From positions 372,001 to 436,000 of the forward strand of contig CAVZCU010000010.1 of the NCBI GenBank assembly GCA_963773845.1: a stretch of 64,000 nucleotides of DNA, written 5' to 3'. The stretch comes from SIAJ01 sp963773845 (GTDB lineage Bacteria; Planctomycetota; Planctomycetia; Gemmatales; Gemmataceae). Position numbers and translations under genes: made by a program. The notes under the pieces were generated by a model. It saw only the letters and a list, made by a program, of their open reading frames with translations. It was not told the origin of the DNA and ran no database searches. Shown in pieces: positions 9,794 through 18,281 of this stretch. Within the stretch, counting starts at the first letter, position 1. Every line of letters begins with the position of its first letter.

Positions 9794-10469
9794 TCAAAGC
9801 GCAGTCTCAACAGTCCGACCGATTAATCGAGCCGAGGCCGGCGCCGCCGCGACCAGACCAGCGCCGATCACAGCACACAGTCCCAACCCGCGACGGGCCA
9901 GTCGCTGTTGCAGCCGTTCGCGGGCCCGTTTCAAATGTCCCCATAGCCGGCCCTTCGTCGTGCCAAGTTGCCGGGCGGCTTCATCGAGCGAGCAATCCTG
10001 GAACCAGCAAAGAAGAACCGCCGAACGATAGGCTTCCGGCAATTGCTCGACTTCCGATTCAATGGACTCGATCAATTCCCGTCCGCTCACTTGATCGAGC
10101 GGCGAAGGAGAAAGGGATGGTTGATCGGGCAGTCCATTCATGGTTCGCGTGCGGTCGCGATGTTGCAACGCCGTTCTCCGCGCAACTCCATAGAGCCAGC
10201 CCGGCAATCGCGCCGGCCCACGGAGTGAACCCGCCTTGCGCCAATGTGATGAACGTCGCTTGAAGTGCGTCTTCCGCAATGTGGCTATCGTGCAATACAC
10301 GCCGACATACTCCCCAGACGAGCGGGGCATACCGCTCGACCAATTCGGTGAACGCATCAGCATCGCGGCGAGTGTTAAACCGGTTCAGCAACTCGATGTC
10401 CGACACACCGACCGCCGCCCGGCGAACGAGCGCCCGATGAACAAGTTCCGGCAATGCCTGGCGGATCAT
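9794..10469 (-). pseudogene. ECF sigma-70 factor, frameshifted, followed in frame by a WD40 protein
   Basis: The ATG at 10469 starts 'MIRQALPELVHRALVRR', with sigma-2 'ELVERYAPLVWGVCRRVL' and 'AEDALQATFITLAQ'. Near 10238 the frame must change to continue with 'KAGSLRGPARLPGWLYGVARRTAL'. Sigma-4 follows: 'VEQLPEAYRSAVLLCWFQDCSL' with the helix-turn-helix 'DEAARQLGTTKGRLWGHLKRARERL'. A hydrophobic, alanine-rich segment ends at the TGA at 9794. The gene shows the arrangement of the planctomycete ECF class with C-terminal extensions. Restoring a GC dinucleotide in the GCGC at 10238-10241 repairs the frame. Whether the break is real or a sequencing error cannot be decided here. Confidence 0.8.
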
Positions 10470-10698
10470 GGGAAAGCCCCTACGCACCCTTTGCCAGTGT
10501 ACTCACGATTCGGGTAGAATCGTGGCGCGAAAACTTGGGCTTGTAACAGTCGGTAGCGGGGCCGAATCGAAACGTCAGCCACTTGCGAGGAAGCGAACAT
10601 GGCATCACCAAGTGAGGACAACATTGCGACTCATTCCCAGCCAGCCTGGCTGCACCTCGCTAACTTTTTGATATCGCGCCGATTTGACCGAGCAAGGT

Positions 10699-11070
10699 AT
10701 GCCCGGCCGGCATGAGCAGTTTTGGGCGAGACAGGTAGGGCCGAAACGTTTTGAAATCTGTTGCATCCCCTTTTTCACATATGGGATCTGCCTCGGTGAT
10801 GTTGTCGAAACTCATGGCGACGACCTGGTCGTTTCTCGAATAGTCACTCGCTCGGGCCAATGTACAGTCAGGGCAGCATTCACTGACACTGCACCGCCTG
10901 AGATGCACGAATGGCTTGATGGCGAGCTGATAAACCGCTCGGTAGTGCACGAATGGTTCAAACCGGGGTACGTCGCCTGCAGCGTCGAATCACGGCCGGG
11001 GGCGGACTCATTGCTTGAACTTCTCCGCTCAAGAGTCGAAGCTGGGTATATAGAAACTGAGGTTTTCTAG
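10699..11070 (+). CDS. DUF4265 family protein
   Basis: About 123 residues following the DUF4265 pattern: 'QFWARQVGPKRFEICCIPFF', 'YGICLGDVVET', 'VVSRIVTRSGQCTVR' and a C-terminal 'LLELLRSRVEAGYIETEVF'. These are small cytosolic proteins of unknown role, often lone genes next to toxins, nucleases or housekeeping genes. A TTG at 10684 would add five residues. The ATG at 10699 is taken as start, but neither has a convincing ribosome site. The following cupin gene starts 24 bases after the stop. Confidence 0.7.
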   Translation: MPGRHEQFWARQVGPKRFEICCIPFFTYGICLGDVVETHGDDLVVSRIVTRSGQCTVRAAFTDTAPPEMHEWLDGELINRSVVHEWFKPGYVACSVESRPGADSLLELLRSRVEAGYIETEVF

Positions 11071-11094
11071 CGTTACCTGAATTCCGAGGGACAC

Positions 11095-11445
11095 ATGATT
11101 TCAACCACCCCCTTTCTCCGCCGAGATCCCGCTGCCGTCACGCCCTGGGCCGAGACCTGTGGTCAGATCCGGCCGCTCATCGAAGAAGCGGATGGCGCCG
11201 CCGCGGAAGTCCATCACGTCCAGATCGATCACGCCAAGCTGCATTACCACGCCAAGACCGACGAGGTCTATTACATCATCGATGGCGAAGGCACGATGGT
11301 CCTCGATGAGGAGACGATCGAAGTCCACAAGGGTGTCGTTGTCTATGTCCCTCGTGGTGTGAAACACAAGGCGATCGGAAGGATGACGGTGCTTACCGTT
11401 TGCATTCCCCGCGGCGTGCTACACGATATTCACGAACTGGAATGA
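11095..11445 (+). CDS. Small single-domain cupin
   Basis: 116 residues with the two cupin motifs: motif 1 around 'KLHYHAKTDEVYYIIDGEGTM' supplies His, His and Glu metal ligands, and motif 2 'VVYVPRGVKHKAIG' supplies the third His. GAGGGA lies before the ATG. Cupins of this size are metal-binding isomerases, oxygenases or sugar-binding proteins; substrate cannot be told. The stop overlaps the next start in an ATGA, so it is translationally coupled to the hydrolase downstream. Confidence 0.85.
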   Translation: MISTTPFLRRDPAAVTPWAETCGQIRPLIEEADGAAAEVHHVQIDHAKLHYHAKTDEVYYIIDGEGTMVLDEETIEVHKGVVVYVPRGVKHKAIGRMTVLTVCIPRGVLHDIHELE

Positions 11446-11900
11446 AAATCCTCTTCCTGCACGGCTGGCAATCGGTTCCGGGCGGCGTCAAGCCGACCTT
11501 CCTCGCCTCGCACGGCCATACCGTCATCAACCCGAAGCTGAACGACGACGATTTCGCCGAGGCGGCTCGAACCGCCCAGGCGGAAATCGATCGCCATCAG
11601 CCCGATGTTGTCGTCGGTTCGTCGCGCGGCGGGGCGGTGGCGATGAACATCGCGAGCGGCAACGCCCGACTGGTACTGCTCTGCCCGGCATGGAAGCGGC
11701 ACGGAGCCGCCCGAACCGTGAAGCCCGGCACCGTCATCCTGCACTCGCGACTCGACGACGTGGTCCCGTTTGCGGATAGTGAAGAACTGGTACGCGATAG
11801 CGGCTTGTCTGCTTCGGCCTTGATGGAAGTCGGCGATGATCATCGCCTCGCCGACCCTGAACCGTTGCAAGCGATGCTTTCGGCTTGCGAAAAGAAATGA
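11442..11900 (+). CDS. Alpha/beta-fold hydrolase
   Basis: 152 residues; the ATG at 11442 overlaps the cupin stop. The sequence opens with 'KILFLHGWQSVPGGVKP', has the nucleophile elbow 'VVVGSSRGGAVAMNIA' (G-S-S-R-G), the acid loop 'ILHSRLDDVVPFADS' and the terminal 'VGDDHRLADPEPL' with the catalytic His. It is therefore a complete, very small Ser-Asp-His hydrolase of the YqiA/RBBP9-like type. Likely an esterase; substrate unknown. Co-transcription with the cupin suggests a shared small-molecule pathway. Confidence 0.85.
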   Translation: MKILFLHGWQSVPGGVKPTFLASHGHTVINPKLNDDDFAEAARTAQAEIDRHQPDVVVGSSRGGAVAMNIASGNARLVLLCPAWKRHGAARTVKPGTVILHSRLDDVVPFADSEELVRDSGLSASALMEVGDDHRLADPEPLQAMLSACEKK

Positions 11901-12150
11901 CCCTCGTTCGGCGCTCCGCGTCGAATGCTCGTTTCGCCGCTGGTTTTTGTAACCGGAAAGTCGGCCGGGAGACGGTCTGAGGGCCGTTCAATGGCCCGAT
12001 CGAGCGAGCAGCGGCTGGTCAGTATTCTCAATTCCCTCCGGTCCCCCAACCGACACTCGTCAAGCACATTGAGTGAACGTCCCTCATTCGATCGCTCAAC
12101 CGAAGCGAGAGAATTGGCCGGCGCACTTCTGCTCCGCTTCCGCCGCCAGG

Positions 12151-13281
12151 TTACACGCTTGTATCCACTACGAGCACGTCCACCCCGGGGACTGCCCGAA
12201 GCAATCGATCGAGCGGCGACGGGCCGAATAGATTTCGATACCACGGGCGTCGCGACCGGCCGAGGACGATGTGTGTGATGCCATATTCCTTGACGAAGCC
12301 AGCGATTGCCGTCGGCAGGTCGGGACCTTTGAACTGAAACGGCACTGCTCCCAGTTGCCGGGCCAGAGCCAGGGCATCGGAAAGCAATCGCTGTGAGGAC
12401 GCGTCCACCTTCTCCGTCCGCTCGCCCGGAGTCTGCACGTAGACGGCAAACCACGGAGCGCCCAGCCGGTCCGCCAGCCGCGCGCCCTTCCGCAAGAGAC
12501 GGGGGGCGTTCGGGCTGCGCAGACTCAGGCAGACCATCACCCGCTCCGACGTGTTCGCTCGCGGCGCTGCCTTTTCTTGCCGGCGACGGTCGAGTATGTG
12601 CGCGATCTGTTCGAGGGCGATTTCCCGGAGTTGAGTCAAGTTCGCATCGGTAAAGAAATTCCCCAGCGCCCTCTCGATGCGCTCGTGTGGGTAGATCTTG
12701 CCGGCTCGCATCCGCTCCTGCAAATCCTCGCTCGGCAGGTCCACGTTGACGACCTGGTTCGCCTCGGCCAGCACATAGTCGGGCACTCGTTCCTTCACCT
12801 TCACTCCGGTGAAGCGCTCGACCGTGTCGTACAGGCTTTCCAGGTGCTGGATGTTGAGCGTCGCGATCACGCTGATGCCATTCCGCAGCAGTTCCTCAAC
12901 ATCCTGGTAGCGCTTGGCGTTCTTCCCGCCCGGAGCGTTCGTGTGGGCAAGCTCGTCAACGAGCGTTACGGTCGGCCGGCGCTTGAGCACCGCGTCCAAA
13001 TCCATTTCCTCCAGTACGACGCCGCGGTATTCCACTCTGCGGCGTGGCACCTGTTCCAGATCCGCAATCTGCTCGGCCGTCTCGGCCCGGCCGTGGGTCT
13101 CGACAATCCCAATCACGACGTCCACGCCCTGACGCTTGAGGCGGTGCCCCTCCTGAAGCATTTCGTACGTCTTCCCGACGCCAGGCGCGAAGCCGAGATA
13201 CACCTTGAGTCGTCCGCGCTGCTGCTCGCGCAACAGAGACAAAAAATGTTCCGGGTTCGGACGCGTGATGTCGTTACTCAT
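12151..13281 (-). CDS. KdpD-type sensor stub: KdpD N-terminal domain plus USP domain, no kinase
   Basis: 376 residues. Residues about 12-225 are the KdpD N-terminal domain with Walker A 'GFAPGVGKT' (residues 30-38), 'GIVETHGRAET' and the Walker B-like 'VTLVDELAHTNAPG'. Residues about 245-376 are the universal-stress-protein domain ('RVMVCLSLRSPNAPRLL', 'ITHIVLGRSRR'). Full KdpD (about 890 residues in E. coli) continues with four membrane segments, GAF and histidine kinase; all of these are absent. KdpD in general senses potassium and c-di-AMP. Here the soluble part would have to act on the separate kinase encoded directly upstream, whose stop overlaps this start by eight bases. Last gene of the minus-strand regulatory operon. 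Confidence 0.9.
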   Translation of the reverse strand: MSNDITRPNPEHFLSLLREQQRGRLKVYLGFAPGVGKTYEMLQEGHRLKRQGVDVVIGIVETHGRAETAEQIADLEQVPRRRVEYRGVVLEEMDLDAVLKRRPTVTLVDELAHTNAPGGKNAKRYQDVEELLRNGISVIATLNIQHLESLYDTVERFTGVKVKERVPDYVLAEANQVVNVDLPSEDLQERMRAGKIYPHERIERALGNFFTDANLTQLREIALEQIAHILDRRRQEKAAPRANTSERVMVCLSLRSPNAPRLLRKGARLADRLGAPWFAVYVQTPGERTEKVDASSQRLLSDALALARQLGAVPFQFKGPDLPTAIAGFVKEYGITHIVLGRSRRPWYRNLFGPSPLDRLLRAVPGVDVLVVDTSV

Positions 13282-15145
13282 CGTGCGGCTGCTCCATTTC
13301 GCCGAATGTCGGCAACGTTATGCGAAACGTCGTCCCGGCGCCGGAATCGCTTTCACACGTGACATGGCCGCGATGGGCTGTCGCGATTTCTTTGACGATC
13401 GATAGTCCGAGCCCGGTGCCTCCTTCCGCGCTTTGACCGGGGACGCGAAAGAATTTGTCGAACACGTGCGGCAAGTGTTCCCGCGGAATGCCGACGCCGG
13501 TGTCGCTGATCGTCAGGGCGACCTGCCCGTCAATGGAATCGGCTGCCAGTGTGACCTTTCCTCCGGACGGAGTGTAGGTGACGGCATTGTCCACCAGGTT
13601 GGCGAGCGCCAGACCGAGACGCTCCTCGTCGGCTGCTACGGCGGGGACCGGCTTGCCATCGGCGACGACAATCTCGACGTGCTTGTCCTCGGCTCGGGCC
13701 TGGGCAGATTCCGCCGCCCGGCGAAGCAGTCCCACTGGATCCACTGGCTGAAAAGTCGATGGATATTCCGCCCGTTGCAGGCGGGCGAGTGCCAGAAGAT
13801 GCTCGATGAGCCGCAACAACCGCTCGGCATTCTCGCGCATCGACGAGCAATTCCGTCTGCTTTGGAGTGAGCGAGCCAACGGTCTCCTCAAGAAGGACGT
13901 GAATCGCCAGCCGGACGGACGTCAGCGGGGTCTTCAACTCGTGACTCACGGTCGCCACCAGATCGCTCTTGAACTGGTCGAGCACGCGGAACCGCGTCAC
14001 GTCATTGAGCACGATGGCGGCGCCCAGAGTGTCGCCTTCCGGGTCGCGAATGGGCCGCACTTGCGGCAGATAAGCTCGATCCAAACCGTCGATCTGAAAC
14101 GTGATGACCTGGTCGAATGATTCCGTGAGATGCGGCCGTTGCGTGACGATCGCCTGGTGAACGGCTTCCCGAAGCTGGTCCGGGGGATGCCAAACCGAAC
14201 CGGGCCGATCGTCGGTCGGCGTCGACACGCCGAAGAGAGATCGCGCCGCCGGATTGGCCGATTCCACTCGTCCCTCGAGATCGACTACCAGGATCGGATC
14301 CGGAAAGGAATCGATCGTTGCTTGCGCCGTCCGCTGAGTGCGCACGAGCCGGGCCAGATTGGACTGGCGATAACCGCGAAGCTGCTGCGTCATGGTGTTG
14401 AACGCTTCAGCCAGATGTCCTAGCTCGTCGTGGGTGAGGACCGGCACCTCGCGATCCAGTCGCCCCGCGCCGATGGCTTGGGCTGCCTCGGTCACGGCGC
14501 GAATTGGCCCGAGAATGCTTCGAACCAAATACCATGTGACCGCGCCGAGCAAGACGGCGAGGATCAAGAGCGCCCCGCCCAGACCGAGCAGCGCGACGCG
14601 GGCGGTCGCGCGTGCCTTGTCTCGGGCTTCCTTCATGTTCTCCTGATTGATCTTCAGTATTTCACCGGTGACCTCCTTGATTTCGCCGAAGCGACCGAGC
14701 AGCCCCGGATCATTCGGGCCGCCGAAGTATTCCTGGTGCGCTTGGGGGAACCAGCCGGCTGAACAAAAAAGCGCTCGCCCCGCGCGCGGTAATCGGTCTT
14801 CAGTTCTCGCAGCCGATCAACCAGTACCTGCTCGATCGGGACGATCGTGATGTTATTTTCCTCGACGTGAAATTGTTTCTCAAATGTGACCCAGTTGGCT
14901 TCGAATTGCGGCCGGGCGTCCGCCTCCCGACCGGCGAGCGCGAACTGAAATGACGAGTCCATCCGTTCCAAGCTCTCATTCATGCGGAACATCGCCTGGA
15001 CACTGACGTAATTCTCCCGAAGGATGGCGTCGATGCCGCCGCCCATCCGGAACAGGACCGCAAGACCGATGGCCCCCAAGACGATGAGCAAAATGCCCAG
15101 AGGCGCCAGCGATACGGTCAAGCGTCTACGAAGAGACCAGGTCAT
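13274..15145 (-). CDS. Membrane histidine kinase with HAMP and PAS (two frameshifts)
   Basis: Read across two frame changes the gene encodes about 620 residues. N-terminal membrane segment ('LGILLIVLGAIGLAVLF'), a periplasmic helical region, second membrane segment ('ALLILAVLLGAVTWYLV'), HAMP ('PIRAVTEAAQAIGAGRL'), PAS ('DSFPDPILVVDLEGRV'), HisKA with H-box 'TVSHELKTPLTSVRLAI', and HATPase with 'LANLVDNAVTYTP', 'ISDTGVGIP' and 'GGTGLGLSIVKEI'. Frame change 1 is near 14764-14770, an A6 run on the plus strand. Change 2 is near 13834-13838, a CGCGC tract where restoring CG gives 'VDARENAERLLRL'. It starts 12 bases after the response-regulator stop and overlaps the KdpD stub, so it is likely the partner of both. 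Confidence 0.85.
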
Positions 15146-15157
15146 GTAAGCGACTCG

Positions 15158-16489
15158 TCAGATGCCCCATTTCTTGCGCTTGCGATAGAGCGTGCTCGGG
15201 TCAATCCCGAGGACTTGCGCCGCGGCCTCGAGCGATCCGGCGCTTGCCAAAACTCGGCGGATATGTTCTTTCTCGAGATCGTCGAGCGTCACCGCTCCCC
15301 CGACCTCGAAGTGCCGGCTGTGCGGCCGCGACAAATGACCCGGCAAATGAGGCACGTCCACGACCGGCCCGGAACACAGAATCACGCCGCGCTCGATCGC
15401 GTTTCGCAATTCCCGGACATTGCCCGGCCAGTGATACGCTTGAAGCGACTCTTCAGCCGATTCCGTGAAGCCGGTCACTGGCTTGGCAACTTGACGAGCG
15501 AAAAAGGTGAGCAGTCGTCGGGCAAGCGGCGGAATGTCGTTTCGCCGGGCCCTGAGCGGCGGAATGGTGACTTCGATCACGTTGAGGCGGTACAGCAAGT
15601 CTTCGCGGAATCGGCCGGCTTTGACGTCAGACTCGAGATCGCGATTGGTCGCCGCAATGATCCGCACGTCGGCCGTCCGAGGGGTCGGGTCGCCGACGCG
15701 CTCGTACTCTCGATCCTGTATGAGGCGCAGAAGCTTGGGTTGAAGCGGCGCGGGCAAGTCGCCCACCTCGTCGAGAAACAGCGTCCCCCCCGCCGCCGCT
15801 TCCACCTTGCCCGCCTTGTCCTGCACCGCACCGGTAAACGAGCCCTTGACGTGTCCGAACAGGTCGCTTTCCAACAACTCTGGCGACAGATTGGGACAGG
15901 AAACCGTGACGAACGGCCGTGAGGCCCGCTTGCTCTTCGCATGGACCGCGCGAGCAAGCACTCCCTTTCCGGTGCCGCTTTCGCCGCGGAGCATCAGCGT
16001 CGCGTCCGTGGCGGCGACCTGCAGCGCGACATCGATCGCCTGCTGCATCGCCGGCTCGCGGGTTTCGAGTTCTCCTTCCGGATTGAGTGCGTGGACCTGG
16101 TCCTCCAGAGTCGTCACGCGTCCCCGAAGCGCGCCAACCAGTCCCGCTCGATTGAGCACCACCCGGATTTGATCCGGCGTGAACGGCTTCGGCAGATAGT
16201 CGAAGGCCCCTTTCCGCATGGCTTCAACCGCCGAGTCGAAGCTGGCGTAAGCGGTGATAACGACCACCGGTAGCGACTCTGCGGCTTTGAGCAATTTGGG
16301 CAAGAGGTCGAGTCCCTTTTCCCGTCCGAGGCGGAGATCGAGAAACGCCAGGTCAAAGCGCTCCCGCCGCAGCGCGTCGAGCGCCTGTCCGGTGGTCGCG
16401 GCCTCGACGACCTGGTGGCCCATGCTCTCCAGGGCGGTTCGCAAGGTCCGGCGGAGGCTGACTTCGTCGTCGATGACCAGCAGATTCAT
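15158..16489 (-). CDS. NtrC-family sigma-54-dependent response regulator
   Basis: 443 residues. Receiver domain 1-115 with acidic pocket D7/D8 and phospho-acceptor D51 ('FLDLRLG'), T in 'VVVITAYAS' and K in 'YLPKPFTP'. AAA+ domain about 145-375: Walker A 'GESGTGKG', 'GTLFLDEVGDLP', R-finger region 'RFREDLLYRLNV'. The sigma-54 contact loop reads GSFTGA instead of the usual GAFTGA. C-terminal Fis-type helix-turn-helix 'LEAAAQVLGIDPSTLYRKRKKW'. It would bind enhancer sites and open sigma-54 promoters. The usual Kdp regulator KdpE is an OmpR-type protein acting with sigma-70; none is encoded here, so this protein probably takes that role. Confidence 0.92.
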   Translation of the reverse strand: MNLLVIDDEVSLRRTLRTALESMGHQVVEAATTGQALDALRRERFDLAFLDLRLGREKGLDLLPKLLKAAESLPVVVITAYASFDSAVEAMRKGAFDYLPKPFTPDQIRVVLNRAGLVGALRGRVTTLEDQVHALNPEGELETREPAMQQAIDVALQVAATDATLMLRGESGTGKGVLARAVHAKSKRASRPFVTVSCPNLSPELLESDLFGHVKGSFTGAVQDKAGKVEAAAGGTLFLDEVGDLPAPLQPKLLRLIQDREYERVGDPTPRTADVRIIAATNRDLESDVKAGRFREDLLYRLNVIEVTIPPLRARRNDIPPLARRLLTFFARQVAKPVTGFTESAEESLQAYHWPGNVRELRNAIERGVILCSGPVVDVPHLPGHLSRPHSRHFEVGGAVTLDDLEKEHIRRVLASAGSLEAAAQVLGIDPSTLYRKRKKWGI

Positions 16490-16503
16490 GACTGGCCGTC
16501 TTG

Positions 16504-16647
16504 AGTTTCAAGTTTCAAGTTTTAAGTTTCAAGTTTCGAGTTTTAAGTTTCAAGTTTCGAGTTTTAAGTTTCAAGTTTCGAGTGTGCCGAACCCATTTCA
16601 ACTTGAAACTTGAAACTTGAAACTTGGAACTTGGAACTTCGAACTTA
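16504..16647. repeat. Heptamer tandem repeat forming a long inverted repeat
   Basis: Positions 16504-16580 are eleven copies of a 7-base unit AGTTTYR; units 3-11 form three copies of a 21-base higher-order unit. After about 19 bases, 16600-16647 hold seven units of the reverse complement (AACTTGA and variants). The arms can fold into a hairpin of roughly 45-50 base pairs. The stop codon of the universal stress protein gene lies in the last unit, and the response-regulator start lies 15 bases beyond the other arm. It sits in the transcript between the two genes. Confidence 0.85.
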
Positions 16648-17479
16648 TGGGTGCAGGAACAACGGCGCCTGCGCATTGCGCAACATTCGCCGAGTTGTCG
16701 AACGGCCGAAATACCCTTCGGATCGCTGCCCGCCGAAGGCGCCCATGACGACCAGCGCGGGATTCCGCTCATGGACCTCTGCCAATAGTCCCTCGCTCGC
16801 CTTGCGCCCGACAAGCGGTGCGATCTCCGCATCGATGTTGTAATGATTCAGATAGCGAACTGCTTCCTCGGCGCGGCGGCGCGCGACTTCCTTGTCCGAT
16901 GCGACACTGACAACGCGGACCGGCCGCCCCTCGACGAGCCCGGAGTTCGCGAATGTGGCCAGTGCTCGTGCCGCCGCCGGGCTCGCGTCGTAAGCCACGA
17001 TGACTTCACGGCCGTTCGGCTCCTGTTCTGGGATCGCGACCACGGGGCGTTCAGTCCGACGAAGCACTTCTTCCAACGTATCGTCGGCGGTCTTCTGCGT
17101 TTCAAAATGAAAATGCGATTCACGGCCAAGAAGCGTGATGTCAGCATCTTCGTTCAAAAACAAAATGCGCTCCGCCGGCAGTCCCGTCTCTTCGCGGACC
17201 GTGTGCCGTACTCCGGCGGCGGTGCAATCGTTGTCGAACTCCTGCAGAAACCGCCTCACCTTTTCGCGCATCAGCCAGAAGCCTATCATCGCGGCGCTGC
17301 TTGAAATGGGAGCCCCACGCCCCGGTCGGCTCCGGCCGGCGGATAGTTGGCTCGTCGACCACGCCGACGCCAATTAGCTCGGCGCCAGTGAGATTCGACC
17401 AGCGAATTCCCTGTTCGACGGCACGTTCGCTGTCCGGCGAGCCATCGAGCCCAATTAGAATGCTCCGAATCATGGTCAT
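16645..17479 (-). CDS. Universal stress protein, two USP domains (frameshifted)
   Basis: Starts at 17479 or 17473 (MTMIRSILIGLDGSPDSERAV...). The N-terminal USP half runs to 'HFKQRRDDRLLADAR'. The frame then changes near 17265-17269 and continues 'EKVRRFLQEFDNDCTAAG'. The second USP half follows with 'REVIVAYDASPAAARALA' and the nucleotide-binding signature 'VVMGAFGGQRSEGYFGRSTTRRML'. Restoring CG in the CGCGC tract gives a continuous protein of about 277 residues. First gene of the regulatory operon divergent from kdpFABC. Tandem USP proteins bind ATP or signalling nucleotides; a role in the Kdp response is inferred from position. Confidence 0.8.
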
Positions 17480-17648
17480 GGTTGGTAAAGCACAGTCCGA
17501 TGTGCGAGTTCGCACGGCGGTGTGCTCCAAGAGATCACTACCCGGAATCACCATCGATTGGCGAGCGAACTTCGCTCGTCGCACAACGGAGTAGCGTCCA
17601 TTTCGGGGCCGATGGCCCGGCCGTTTAGAGTTACCGGGTCACCACGAA

Positions 17649-17664
17649 CGCAACCTGGATGCCG
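17649..17664 (-). promoter_or_regulatory. Candidate sigma-54 promoter for the usp-regulator-kinase operon
   Basis: On the minus strand CGGCATCCAGGTTGCG matches the -24/-12 consensus TGGCACG-N4-TTGCW at GGCA and TTGC with correct spacing. Transcription would start near 17638, about 160 bases before the stress protein start. The match is weaker than the plus-strand element and could be chance. Confidence 0.4.
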
Positions 17665-17750
17665 CGGTAGAAATGTTTGCAAAACTCCCGATAACTGCCG
17701 CAATCCCCAACAGTTGCAGCAACGCAGCCAGAATGCGGTACGCAGATGCT

Positions 17751-17787
17751 TCGTGCAAGATGCAATGGCAAGTCGTGCAAGATGCAA
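17751..17787. promoter_or_regulatory. Two 15-bp direct repeats, candidate enhancer sites
   Basis: TCGTGCAAGATGCAA occurs at 17751-17765 and exactly again at 17773-17787, start to start 22 bases (two helical turns). The pair lies between the two candidate sigma-54 promoters, about 55-90 bases upstream of the plus-strand -24 element. That is the normal place for an NtrC-type activator dimer-of-dimers. The repeat is seen; the binding is inferred. Confidence 0.6.
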
Positions 17788-17840
17788 CTCAACTTCCGCC
17801 GACGAAAATCGCTTTGAGTCGCAATTCCTGTCGCCAGCGA

Positions 17841-17856
17841 TGGTTCGGCGATTGCG
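17841..17856 (+). promoter_or_regulatory. Candidate sigma-54 promoter of the kdp structural operon
   Basis: TGGTTCGGCGATTGCG matches TGGCACG-N4-TTGCW at nine of the eleven fixed positions, with GG and GC at the required 10-base spacing. Transcription would start near 17868, leaving about 48 bases to the first small gene at 17916. It fits the NtrC-type regulator encoded divergently. Confidence 0.55.
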
Positions 17857-17915
17857 CTTGTTCCGGCATCGCTGCTGCTATTGAGGGTTCGCTCGAATGT
17901 CGCCGGAGTTGAGTC

Positions 17916-18011
17916 ATGGACCTTGCAATCTGGCTTCCGGGAATGTTTCTCCTTGGGTTGTTCACTGTCGGGCTGATGTTCCTGTTCGTCCAGGCCTGCG
18001 ACAAGGTATGA
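17916..18011 (+). CDS. 31-residue single-span membrane peptide upstream of kdpF
   Basis: ATG at 17916 with GGAG nine bases upstream. The peptide MDLAIWLPGMFLLGLFTVGL.. continues hydrophobic and ends 'VQACDKV'. One transmembrane helix is predicted by eye. It is followed 10 bases later by kdpF, in the same orientation and with a strong ribosome site between, so it is part of the kdp operon. It is not KdpF, which follows. It may be an extra small stabilising subunit of the Kdp complex; that is inference. Such short peptides are missed by usual gene finders. Confidence 0.65.
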   Translation: MDLAIWLPGMFLLGLFTVGLMFLFVQACDKV

Positions 18012-18021
18012 GGAGGGCGTC

Positions 18022-18102
18022 ATGATCTGGCCCACTGTCTTGGTGACCGTGTTCTTGTTCATCTACTTGCTGGCCGCGCTCGTTCGGCCGGAGAGGTTCT
18101 AG
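18022..18102 (+). CDS. kdpF: KdpF, small subunit of the potassium-transporting ATPase
   Basis: 26 codons from an ATG preceded by GAGGAGGG (strong ribosome site). Sequence MIWPTVLVTVFLFIYLLAAL followed by VRPERF. The hydrophobic helix ending in a short 'L-x-x-P-E-x-F' tail is the KdpF signature. KdpF is a single-span lipid-like peptide that stabilises KdpABC. It lies 180 bases before kdpA. Confidence 0.85.
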   Translation: MIWPTVLVTVFLFIYLLAALVRPERF

Positions 18103-18132
18103 CGGGAGGCCGAAGCCGGCCGGCGGGGCGTC

Positions 18133-18170
18133 GTTGCCACGTTGCCGACATTGCCGACGTTGCCGGCAAC
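18133..18170. repeat. Short 9-bp tandem repeat in the kdpF-kdpA spacer
   Basis: Four imperfect copies of GTTGCCGAC-like units, the last merging into the 12-base palindrome GTTGCCGGCAAC at 18159-18170. It lies in the transcribed spacer between kdpF and kdpA. No function is suggested by the sequence beyond a possible short hairpin. Confidence 0.5.
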
Positions 18171-18281
18171 TAGGGGACCCCCACCGCGACGAGCAACGAC
18201 ATTGTCCGACTCGGGGGTCACGCCGCCAAGATCGCGTTGCGAAACCCGCTGGCTAGCTAACTGCTCGAAAGGTCCACACCC

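Noticed and set aside
16500..16650. CRISPR array
   Set aside because: The repeats are 7 bases without spacers and form an inverted repeat; no cas genes are present.
17761..17780. Sigma-54 element at TGGCAAGTCGTGCA inside the direct repeats
   Set aside because: GG to GC spacing is two bases too short; better explained as part of the repeated binding sites.
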